Translations under genes and position numbers: made by a program | Part shown: positions 57,729-64,000 of the stretch, in pieces | Layout: each line of letters opens with the position of its first letter | Position numbering within the stretch: position 1 is the stretch's first letter | Source of the DNA: Pseudosporangium ferrugineum | GTDB lineage: Bacteria; Actinomycetota; Actinomycetes; Mycobacteriales; Micromonosporaceae | Length of the DNA stretch: 64,000 bases | NCBI RefSeq assembly: GCF_003002065.1 | Contig: NZ_PVZG01000024.1 | Coordinates: forward strand, 29,298 to 93,297 | Direction of reading: 5' to 3' | Notes under the pieces: model-generated | What the model saw: only the letters and a program-made list of their open reading frames with translations | Told to the model about the DNA's origin: nothing | Databases searched by the model: none

Positions 57729-58124
57729 CTACCTCTTGCGGACGGTGGCCCTCGCCAGCGCGAGCACCCTCTCCCCTTCACAGGTGGCCGTGATCTCGAT
57801 CTTGGTCAGCCCGTCGTCGGTGACACCCTTGATCACGCCGCTCACGACGACCTCGGTGCCCTCGTCGGTGTCGGGCACCGGAACCGGCCGGGTGAAGCGG
57901 ACGCCGTACTCGACCACGGCGTCGGGAGCGCCCGCCCACACGCCGACGGCGCGTCCGGCCAGGGCCATCGTGTACATGCCGTGGGCGATCACGCCGGGCA
58001 GGCCCACGCTCGTCGCGAACCGCTCGCTCCAGTGGATCGGGTTGAAATCGCCGGACGCACCCGCGTACCGGACCAGATCGGCCCTGGTGACCCGGAAGGT
58101 CTGGGTGGGCAGCTGCTCAGCCAT
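57729..58124 (-). CDS. MaoC-like (R)-hydroxyacyl dehydratase subunit, HadB-like
   Basis: A 131-residue hot-dog fold protein with the catalytic hydratase-2 pattern YAGASGDFNPIHWSERFATSVGLPGVIAHGMYTMAL (Asp and His, seen in blocks). It overlaps the partner upstream by 8 bp and together they form a HadAB-type heterodimer that dehydrates 3-hydroxyacyl thioesters in fatty acid synthesis. The pair next to rpmG and secE is conserved in actinobacteria; in mycobacteria HadABC serve mycolate elongation, but here a general FAS II role is more likely. Confidence 0.88.
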   Translation of the reverse strand: MAEQLPTQTFRVTRADLVRYAGASGDFNPIHWSERFATSVGLPGVIAHGMYTMALAGRAVGVWAGAPDAVVEYGVRFTRPVPVPDTDEGTEVVVSGVIKGVTDDGLTKIEITATCEGERVLALARATVRKR

Positions 58125-58572
58125 GGTCTTCCTCCCCGCGCTGGACGAGCTTGGACCAGACCGTGACGACGGGCTCGCCGGCGTCGGTGGTGACCTCGGT
58201 CCGGGTGGTGATGAAGTCGTGGCCGCCCCGCGTGGTGATCTCGTCGACGGAGTTGACGCAGACCAGCGCGTCGCCGGCGACGACCGGCCGGACGTACGCG
58301 AACCTCTGGTCGCCGTGCACGACCCGGCTGTAGTCGAGGCCCAGGGCGGGGTCGTCGATGATCTGCCGGCTCGCGCTCATCGTGATCGCCACCGGGAAGG
58401 TCGGCGGCGCGACGACGTCGGCATAGCCGGCGGCCCGGGCGGCGGCGGGGTCGTGATACTCCGCGTCGGTGGCGCCGATGGCGGTGGCGAACTCACGGAT
58501 CTTCTCGCGGCCCACTAGGTAGGGCTCGGTGGGCGGCCAGCTGCGGCCTACGAAGGACGGGTCGAGAGGCAT
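58117..58572 (-). CDS. MaoC-like dehydratase non-catalytic subunit, HadA-like (UPF0336)
   Basis: 151 residues: MPLDPSFVGRSWPPTEPYLV, VGREKIREFATAIGATDAEYHD and VVAPPTFPVAITM, then the conserved VVHGDQRFAYVRPVVAGDAL. This subunit binds the acyl chain while the HadB-like partner supplies catalysis. A -10-like TAGTTT ends 6 nt before the ATG and no ribosome-binding site is seen, so translation is probably leaderless. Confidence 0.87.
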   Translation of the reverse strand: MPLDPSFVGRSWPPTEPYLVGREKIREFATAIGATDAEYHDPAAARAAGYADVVAPPTFPVAITMSASRQIIDDPALGLDYSRVVHGDQRFAYVRPVVAGDALVCVNSVDEITTRGGHDFITTRTEVTTDAGEPVVTVWSKLVQRGEEDHG

Positions 58573-58988
58573 GAGGGGAAACTACCCTGTGCCGCGCTGT
58601 CGCATAAGAACCTGCACGGCGCGCGCAGATTGCGCCGCGTGCGCACGGACGCGCCGCCGGCCGAGCGCCGGGCGGCAGGCGGGCACGGCGGGCCGCAGTC
58701 GCACGGCGGCCCGCAGTCGCACGGCGGGCGCGCGGGCCGCGGGGGTGGCGGCAGGCCGGGCGGGTGGCGGCAGTCGCGCGGCGGAAGGGCCGCGGGCGGG
58801 CCGGGCAGGCGGCGGAAGGGCCGCGGGCGGCGCGGGCAGCGCAGGCGGGCGGCCCGGGCAGCGCAGGCGGGCGGCCCGGGCAGCGCAGGCGGGCGGCCCG
58901 GGCGGGCGGCGAAGGGCCGCGGGCTGGCCGGAACGCAGAAGTGGCGGTCGCCCCGGTCAGGGGCGCCGCCACGTCTGGAAGTTCGGGC
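58573..58988. other. rpmG-hadA intergenic region
   Basis: 416 bp, extremely GC-rich on the plus strand. It includes the 22-bp tandem repeat and, at its left end, TTATGC (58607-58602) and TAGTTT (58584-58579) 17 bp apart on the minus strand, a fair promoter for the dehydratase pair. Plus-strand frames here encode only Gly/Ala/Arg repeats. Confidence 0.5.
58836..58901. repeat. Perfect tandem repeat, 3 x 22 bp
   Basis: The 22-bp unit GCAGCGCAGGCGGGCGGCCC plus GG occurs three times in direct succession (58836, 58858, 58880) without a mismatch, in non-coding DNA. Partial units continue on both sides. The length is not a multiple of three. Confidence 0.93.
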
Positions 58989-59156
58989 TCAGCGCGTTTC
59001 GCGGTGCAGGGTGTGCCGGCCGTCCCGGGGGCAGAACTTCTTCAGCTCGATGCGGTCCGGGTCGTTGCGCCGGTTCTTGCGCGTGATGTAGTTGCGCTCC
59101 TTGCACTCCGTACACGCCAAGGTGATCTTGGGACGGACGTCGGTCGCCTTGGCCAC
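58989..59156 (-). CDS. rpmG: 50S ribosomal protein L33
   Basis: 55 residues from GTG: VAKATDVRPKITLACTECKERNYITRKNRRNDPDRIELKK in two typical blocks, ending DGRHTLHRETR. The first zinc pair (Cys15, Cys18) is kept. The second pair is CPRD instead of CPRC, so the fourth ligand is Asp and zinc binding may be weak. GGAAGG lies about 12 nt upstream. Starts the rpmG-hadAB-tRNA-Trp-secE neighbourhood. Confidence 0.94.
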   Translation of the reverse strand: MAKATDVRPKITLACTECKERNYITRKNRRNDPDRIELKKFCPRDGRHTLHRETR

Positions 59157-59283
59157 GGCGGGGTGCCTTCCTGCTCACGGGGTTCACATACGGCATGCCA
59201 GCGTAGACGCTAATCACGCGGACATGCAAAACGCCGGACATTGAGCCCGGGGTCGTACGGTGTCCGGGACTAGTCCCGGACAG

Positions 59284-59356
59284 TAGCGGTGGCCGGACTT
59301 GAACCGGCGACACAGCGATTATGAGCCGCTTGCTCTGCCATCTGAGCTACACCGCC
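59284..59356 (-). tRNA. tRNA-Met, elongator (anticodon CAT)
   Basis: 73-nt minus-strand cloverleaf: acceptor GGCGGTG / CACCGCT (one G-U pair), discriminator A, D region GTAGCTCAGATGGCAGAGC, anticodon arm GCGGCTCATAATCGC, T-arm GCCGGTTCAAGTCCGGC. A paired first acceptor position and no GGG/CCC anticodon stem indicate an elongator, not the initiator. Confidence 0.94.
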
Positions 59357-59405
59357 GCGCCAGGCTGAAATCCCGCGCCTGAGGGCGGATCACGAACCCG
59401 GGTGG

Positions 59406-59478
59406 AGCCCCCTTACGGAATCGAACCGTAGACCTTCTCCTTACCATGGAGACGCTCTGCCGACTGAGCTAAGGGGGC
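59406..59478 (-). tRNA. tRNA-Thr (anticodon GGT)
   Basis: 73-nt minus-strand cloverleaf: acceptor GCCCCCT / AGGGGGC, discriminator T, D region TTAGCTCAGTCGGCAGAGC, anticodon arm TCTCCATGGTAAGGAGA (GGT), T-arm TACGGTTCGATTCCGTA. Located 49 bp before tRNA-Met on the same strand. Confidence 0.95.
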
Positions 59479-59569
59479 GCGCGCGATCTCTCGCTTGTTG
59501 CGCAGGGGAAAGCTTACACGGCCCCGCAGCCGAGGTGAAATCGGTACCCCGGCGCGGCGAAACCGCAGT

Positions 59570-62098
59570 TCAGCCCACTGCCCGCAGGCGGCGCACCTCG
59601 CCGGTGGGGGTTTCCTCCGGCTCCGTCTGGGCGCTCATCCACGTGTTCAACCGCTCCACCGGCAGGGGGCGGCTGAAGAAGTACCCCTGACCGATCTCGC
59701 AGCCGAGCTCGGCGAGCAGGTCGAGGGTCAACTCGCTCTCCACGCCCTCGGCGACCACGGTGAGACCGAACTCACGGGACAGCCCGATGACCGCCCGGAC
59801 GATGGCCAGGTCGCCCGAGTCCGTCGCCATGCCCTGGACGAAGCTGTCGTCGATCTTCACCTCGTGCACCGGCAGCTGCCGCAGGTACGAGAGCGACGAG
59901 GCACCCGTACCGAAATCGTCGACCGAGAGGCGCACGCCCAGGTCCCGCAGGCGGTAGAGGGTCGGCAGGGCCCGCTCGATCTCGCCCAGCATGCCGGGCT
60001 CGGAGATCTCGAAGGTGACCTGGCCGGCCGGGACGGCGTGCTTCTTCAGCAGCTCGTGGACCTGGTCGGGGAAGCGGGGATCCAGCAGCGTGCGGGTGGA
60101 CAGGTTGACCGCGATGGACAGCGGGCGGCCCGCCTCCGCCCACTCGCGGCAATGCCGCAGGCCCGCCGTGAGGACGACCTCCGTGAGCCGGTGCAGCTGG
60201 CCGGTGTGCTCGGCCACCGCCACGAAGTCCTCCGGGGACACCTCGCCGTGCGCCGGATGCTGCCAGCGGGCCAGGCACTCGACGCCGATCAGGTGCCGGT
60301 CCTTGATGGAGACCTTCGGCTGGTAGTGCACCTCCAGCGCACCCTCGTCGAGCGCACGCCGCAGGTCGGCGGCGAGACCGAGGCGGCGGACCGCGCGGGA
60401 CTCCAGCGCGGGGTGGAAGAGCTGCACGCCGTACGGAAGCGCCTTGGCCGCATTGGCAGCCAGCTCGGCCCTCCGCAGCAGGGCGTCCGGATCGTCGCCG
60501 TGCTCGGGATGCAGCGCCACACCCGCCGCCGTGTCGACGTCGAGGGTGAGGGACCCGACGACCATCGGGCCGCGGAGCTGCTCACGCATCTCGGTCGCCA
60601 GCCGTACGGTCTCCTCCGCGCTCTCCGCCCGCAGCGTGACCACGAACTCGTCGCCGCCGATCCGCCCGACCAGGGCGCCGGGGCCCGCGATGCCGCGCAG
60701 CCGGCCGGCGACCTCGGCGAGCAGCTTGTCGCCCGCCGTGTGGCCCATGGACTCGTTCACGTCGCGCAGGCCGTCGACGTCGAAGAGCATGACCGCGACG
60801 ACTTCGCCCGGCGCCCGCACCTTCACGGACTCCCCCAGCGCGTCGATCATCCGCCGGCGGTTGGGCAGCGAGGTCAGCCGATCGTGGTACGCGTCATAGC
60901 GCAGCCGCTCGACCAGCCGCGAGTTCTCGACGGCGACCGCCGCGTGGGCCGCGATCGTCTCGAGCACCTGCACATCGGCGTCGCGGAACGTGATGGCGTC
61001 CCCGAGCCGGTTGATCACCTCGAGGCTGCCCACGGTGGTCTGACCGGAACGCAGCGGCACCGCGATGACGTCCTTGACCCCACCGTCCCGCAGGTACGGC
61101 CGGAGCTCCGCCGTCTCGCCGAAACGGCCCCCGACGGGCACCGTGCGGCCGCCGCTGATCGCCCGCTCGCGGACCGGGCCGGGGGTGGGCGAGATGTCGA
61201 GCAGCCCCTTGCCGTCCACCCGGGCGGTGAGCAGCACCTCGGGGTGGCGGCCCTGAGCAGGCAGCCAGAGGGTCGCGTACTCGGCTCGCATGAGGGTGCG
61301 GACGCGGCTCAGCAGCACGTCCGGCAGGCTGCCGTCGTTGCCCTCCTCCCGCATCGCCTGGGTGAGCTCGTACACCTCGGTGAGGGTCCGGTGCTGGCGG
61401 AAGAACTCCGAGAAGCTGCGGAGCACGAAGGCCATGGCGAGCAGCAGCAGGCCCAGCGGGATGGCGGCCCACCAGGTGGCGTCCAGGGCGACCAGGAAGA
61501 CCAGGCCGATGACGATGTTGATGGCCGCGGTGACCAGCGTCTGGGAGCCGGCGCGCAGCGCGTCCTGCCCGGCGCGGCGGTCCTGCACGGCGGTGATCAC
61601 GCCGGCGTACGAGAGCCAGCTCACGACGGTGGCGGTGGCGACGGCCGCGGCGAGGATGCCCCACGTGCCGGGGCCGGCGCCGTGGATCTTCGGCAGGCTC
61701 GACACGACCACCAGCGCGGCCGCGGTGCGCGCGGCCGACTTGGTGACGTTGTACGCGGTCTTGGTGGTGTCCATCCGCGACCAGAGCTGCGTGGCCAGGC
61801 TGGCGACCGTCTGGGCGAGGATCACCGCCACCGGCGGCAGGAAGTAGATCGCGAGGATCAGCGGGATCTCGTTCAGGACGACGAGGAGCACCTGCCGTCG
61901 CACGACGACGCTGAGCACGCTGACGTGCGCGACGATGAAGGCGCCGAGAACGAGGACCGTGCCGGGCCATTCGTGCCACCACGTGGGCTCGCGGAGCCAG
62001 TAGTAGGTCAGGCAGGCGATGGCGAAGACGGCGAGCGGGCTGGTGACCAGCCACGCGTACTGCGAAGAACGCCGACGCGACGATGATCGCCCGGCCAT
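59570..62098 (-). CDS. Membrane-bound GAF-GGDEF-EAL cyclic-di-GMP regulator
   Basis: Read from ATG (MAGRSSSRRRSSQYAW) behind GAGGAG; 842 residues. Residues 15-240 contain about seven hydrophobic segments (MASE-like sensor region). A GAF-like domain follows (about 255-405, ATLWLPAQGRHPEVLL to AVAVENSRLVERL), then a GGDEF domain with intact RIGGDEFVV, then an EAL domain with the variant ECLARWQH (Glu retained), NLSTRTLLD, DDFGTGASSLSYLR, KIDDSFV and VVAEGVE. Key residues of both enzymes are present, so it could make and degrade c-di-GMP. It is preceded 58 bp upstream by a tiny exported-peptide gene. Confidence 0.92.
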   Translation of the reverse strand: MAGRSSSRRRSSQYAWLVTSPLAVFAIACLTYYWLREPTWWHEWPGTVLVLGAFIVAHVSVLSVVVRRQVLLVVLNEIPLILAIYFLPPVAVILAQTVASLATQLWSRMDTTKTAYNVTKSAARTAAALVVVSSLPKIHGAGPGTWGILAAAVATATVVSWLSYAGVITAVQDRRAGQDALRAGSQTLVTAAINIVIGLVFLVALDATWWAAIPLGLLLLAMAFVLRSFSEFFRQHRTLTEVYELTQAMREEGNDGSLPDVLLSRVRTLMRAEYATLWLPAQGRHPEVLLTARVDGKGLLDISPTPGPVRERAISGGRTVPVGGRFGETAELRPYLRDGGVKDVIAVPLRSGQTTVGSLEVINRLGDAITFRDADVQVLETIAAHAAVAVENSRLVERLRYDAYHDRLTSLPNRRRMIDALGESVKVRAPGEVVAVMLFDVDGLRDVNESMGHTAGDKLLAEVAGRLRGIAGPGALVGRIGGDEFVVTLRAESAEETVRLATEMREQLRGPMVVGSLTLDVDTAAGVALHPEHGDDPDALLRRAELAANAAKALPYGVQLFHPALESRAVRRLGLAADLRRALDEGALEVHYQPKVSIKDRHLIGVECLARWQHPAHGEVSPEDFVAVAEHTGQLHRLTEVVLTAGLRHCREWAEAGRPLSIAVNLSTRTLLDPRFPDQVHELLKKHAVPAGQVTFEISEPGMLGEIERALPTLYRLRDLGVRLSVDDFGTGASSLSYLRQLPVHEVKIDDSFVQGMATDSGDLAIVRAVIGLSREFGLTVVAEGVESELTLDLLAELGCEIGQGYFFSRPLPVERLNTWMSAQTEPEETPTGEVRRLRAVG

Positions 62099-62156
62099 AG
62101 CGCGCTCCTCGTCGTCGAACCGTGCGGTGCCACCGGCCGGAGGACGGCGGGCCGGG

Positions 62157-62312
62157 TCAGCCCCAGTCGATGTCCCCGTCCTGGACCTGGACAGAGATTG
62201 CCGCCGGACCCCCGGTCGCATGCTCCGCGGAAACCGAGACGGCCGTGCCGCCGGTCAGCGCCGCGAGCACGAAAACCAAGCCGAAGAAGCGGCCCAGCTT
62301 CCTTGCAGACAT
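62157..62312 (-). CDS. Small exported peptide of unknown function
   Basis: A 51-residue product from ATG with AGGAG 7 nt upstream: basic MSARKLGRF, a hydrophobic signal (FGLVFVLAALTGGTAVSVSA), then a short mature part ending VQVQDGDIDWG. With cleavage after VSA only about 22 residues would be released. An upstream in-frame ATG adds 34 uncharacteristic residues. It lies just upstream of the GGDEF-EAL gene on the same strand, so the two may be co-transcribed. Confidence 0.68.
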   Translation of the reverse strand: MSARKLGRFFGLVFVLAALTGGTAVSVSAEHATGGPAAISVQVQDGDIDWG

Positions 62313-62570
62313 GTTCGCTCCTAGTACGGAAAAGTCGTTCCGGATGGGGGGTTCCATGATGGTGCCACACGCTGAGTACGTCAGACACCGTCCACGGGCG
62401 GGTCGAAGCCGCACATCCCGAAATCTTGGCTGAACGGTTGAGGGGAACTCGCAATTGCATGCCGCAACAATGGTGGCTTTGGGTCCGAAATAAAGGGATA
62501 GATGAGGCTGATTCGGCTTGCTTCGTCAGGCTACCTTGACGTCAAGGCGGCCTGACGGAAGACTACGCAG

Positions 62571-62915
62571 ATGACTACTCCCGATGACTTGGAGCATCAG
62601 CACACGCTGTCCACCGCTACAACGCGTTACGACGACCTCAGGATGCGCGACGCGCTCGCCTCGATGACGGACGACGGCAACGCGCCCCTCACCCGCGCCG
62701 AGAGTCTCGAGCTGCTCGCGCTGAGCGAGGTGGTCATCCGCAAAGCGGGGTACGGCCGCCAGTCGATGGTCCGCTCCGCGCGCAGCGCCGGCGCCTCCTG
62801 GACGCAGATCGGCGCGGCGCTGGGCACGACCAAGCAGGCGGCGTGGGAGGCCCACAACCGCTGGCTCGAGGACCAGGCCCGCCTGGTGACGGACACCTCG
62901 GCCGAACCGGATTAG
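62571..62915 (+). CDS. Small HTH-like protein of unknown function
   Basis: 114 residues, ATG with GGAAG 9 nt upstream. The C-terminal half (LALSEVVIRKAGYGRQSMVR, SAGASWTQIGAALGTTKQAAWEAHNRW) has the length and pattern of a helix-turn-helix, with TQIGAALGTTKQAAWEAH as the recognition unit. This type is common in actinobacteria and is thought to bind DNA; no target is known. It is alone on the plus strand and convergent with the rhodanese gene 17 bp away. Confidence 0.72.
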   Translation: MTTPDDLEHQHTLSTATTRYDDLRMRDALASMTDDGNAPLTRAESLELLALSEVVIRKAGYGRQSMVRSARSAGASWTQIGAALGTTKQAAWEAHNRWLEDQARLVTDTSAEPD

Positions 62916-62932
62916 TCGCCCACGCCCCCGGG

Positions 62933-63742
62933 CTAGTCGCCCGTCGCCGCCGGGCGGTCGGTGGCGCTGTATTGCGACCACGAGCCGGGATAGAGGCGGC
63001 CGGCGCCGAGCCCCGCATGCTCCATGGCCAGCAAATTGTGGCAGGCCGTGACCCCGGAACCACAATAGGAAACGACGTCGCCGCCGTTCCCGGCCCCGAC
63101 CGCCGCGAACCGCTCCCGCAACTGCGCCACGGGCAGGAAACGGCCGCTCTCGTCGAGATTCTCCCGGCACGGCAAACTGCGCGCCCCCGGAATGTGCCCC
63201 GGCCGCGGATCGACCGGCTCGACCTCACCCCGGAACCGCGCGGTGTCGCGCGCATCGAGCACCACCGCATTTCCGCCGGTCACCGCGTCGATATCGGCCA
63301 GCCGGTCGGCCGGCCACGGCCGCGGAGTAAAAACAGCGGGGGTCCGGCCGGTCGGCCCGGTCACGAGTTCCCCTTCGTACGCGCTGAGCCCGCCGTCCAG
63401 CAATGCGGCGTCGTGACCGGTGACCCGCAGCATCCACACGAGCCGCGCCGCGATGACGCCACCCGCGTCGTCGTACCCGATGACCGTGTCCCCGTCGCCG
63501 ATCCCCGCCGCCGCCATGCCCGCCGCGAAGACCTCCGGGTCGGGAAGCGGATGCCGGCCGTCGGCGGGCGAACCGTGCCGGGCCAGCCAGCGGTCCAGGT
63601 CGATGAAGACGGCCCCGGGCAGGTGACCTTTTTCGTACGCCTCCAGCCCCGAACGCCCGTCGAGATACCAGCGCACGTCCGCCGTCACGACCCGGTCCTG
63701 GTGTTCCCGCAGCCACCGAAGGTCGACGACCGGCTCGATCAT
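62933..63742 (-). CDS. Sulfurtransferase, two-domain rhodanese (SseA/TST type)
   Basis: 269 residues with two rhodanese modules. The N-terminal inactive one includes LEAYEKGHLPGAVFIDLD and TVIGYDDAGGVIAARLVWML; the C-terminal active one has VVLDARDTARFRG, HIPGARSLP and the catalytic loop VSYCGSGVTACHNLLAM (Cys). CGSGVTA fits 3-mercaptopyruvate sulfurtransferases slightly better than thiosulfate enzymes (CRKGVTA type). The ATG follows the stop of a small membrane frame without a gap (TAAATG). Confidence 0.92.
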   Translation of the reverse strand: MIEPVVDLRWLREHQDRVVTADVRWYLDGRSGLEAYEKGHLPGAVFIDLDRWLARHGSPADGRHPLPDPEVFAAGMAAAGIGDGDTVIGYDDAGGVIAARLVWMLRVTGHDAALLDGGLSAYEGELVTGPTGRTPAVFTPRPWPADRLADIDAVTGGNAVVLDARDTARFRGEVEPVDPRPGHIPGARSLPCRENLDESGRFLPVAQLRERFAAVGAGNGGDVVSYCGSGVTACHNLLAMEHAGLGAGRLYPGSWSQYSATDRPAATGD

Positions 63743-63928
63743 TTACGGCTCCTTGCTGTCCTCAACTTTTCTGCGCGGGCGATACCGGATCAGGGCGACG
63801 ACCACCAGGACGACGGCCACCGTGCTCGTCACCCCGGAGGGCGTACCGGCCACCACCGTCTGCCCCACGACCGTCAACAGCAGCGCCGCCCCGAACAGCA
63901 GGTGGTACTGAGCTTTTGGGGTCAGGGT
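63743..63928 (-). CDS. Small membrane-protein frame, 5' end unresolved
   Basis: In frame with TAA 63745-63743 the minus strand reads TLTPKAQYHLLFGAALLLTV, VGQTVVAG, then a second hydrophobic span (TSTVAVVLVVVALIRY) and RPRRKVEDSKEP. Two membrane spans and a basic end look genuine, and the stop abuts the rhodanese ATG. No ATG or GTG occurs upstream in frame as far as the window edge, so the start is non-standard or the 5' end has been lost. Confidence 0.5.
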   Translation of the reverse strand, partial: TLTPKAQYHLLFGAALLLTVVGQTVVAGTPSGVTSTVAVVLVVVALIRYRPRRKVEDSKEP

Positions 63929-63999
63929 CAGGGCGGTGCCAGTCCGCTGGTGGCGAGGAATCCGTAGGCGAGGGTGGGCCGGTACTGCATCTGTTTGAG
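63928..63999 (-). CDS. C-terminal end of an unidentified protein at the right edge
   Basis: A minus-strand frame entering from outside the window reads LKQMQYRPTLAYGFLATSGLAPP then TGA. Only 23 residues are visible; they do not identify a family. It overlaps the apparent 5' region of the small membrane frame, and GGGTCAGGGTCAGGGC lies at the junction, which may indicate a rearrangement or a mobile-element end. Confidence 0.3.
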   Translation of the reverse strand, partial: LKQMQYRPTLAYGFLATSGLAPP

Positions 64000-64000
64000 C

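Noticed and set aside
58630..59213. Plus-strand Gly/Ala/Arg-rich frames over the rpmG-hadA gap
   Set aside because: They are translations of the 22-bp repeat and of rpmG antisense; no start signal and no family.

Overview
The window comes from a very GC-rich actinobacterium, most likely Micromonosporaceae (Actinoplanes/Micromonospora type). This rests on the codon bias, frequent GTG/TTG starts, an F420-dependent oxidoreductase, an actinobacterial NusG/SecE pair with long acidic N-termini, and the conserved order rpmG - hadA/hadB-like - tRNA-Trp - secE - nusG - rplA. Family placement is inference; no search was possible.

Region 1 (1-9.5 kb) is accessory. It holds the N-terminal part of a nitrate/nitrite-sensing type sensor kinase, an orphan branched-chain-amino-acid-type binding lipoprotein, a divergent NitT/TauT-type ABC importer coupled to an F420-dependent luciferase-like oxidoreductase and a cupin, a proline-rich membrane protein, and a secreted guanyl-specific (RNase Sa/T1-like) ribonuclease. 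Region 2 (9.5-15.6 kb, minus strand) is a seven-gene thiamine operon (thiE-thiO-thiS-thiG-thiE2-thiD-thiC) behind a TPP riboswitch and a plausible promoter. Region 3 (15.6-19.8 kb) has an ABC-F protein, an RsmC-like methyltransferase, a one-pass membrane protein and truA.

Region 4 (19.8-43 kb, minus strand) is the complete S10-spc-alpha-str ribosomal super-cluster: rpsL-rpsG-fusA-tuf, then rpsJ to rplO, secY-adk-map, two DUF1707-type genes (one broken by two in-frame amber codons), and infA-rpmJ-rpsM-rpsK-rpsD-rpoA-rplQ. Region 5 (43-57.6 kb, minus strand) has two small membrane proteins, rpoBC, rplJL, a small ABC transporter whose ATPase lacks its N-terminus, rplA, nusG, secE and tRNA-Trp. 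rplK (L11), normally between nusG and rplA, is absent. Region 6 (57.7-64 kb) has a HadA/HadB-like dehydratase pair, rpmG, tRNA-Met and tRNA-Thr, a GAF-GGDEF-EAL membrane regulator, a 51-residue exported peptide, a small HTH-like protein and a rhodanese; the right edge carries two incomplete reading frames.

Most of the window is core translation and transcription machinery in conserved order. The points that do not fit are the missing rplK, the truncated ATPase directly against rplA, the double-amber DUF1707 gene, and in-frame short tandem repeats in several unrelated neighbouring genes, including thiC and a thiE paralogue. I found no CRISPR array, rRNA or complete insertion sequence, and no convincing new multi-gene system.
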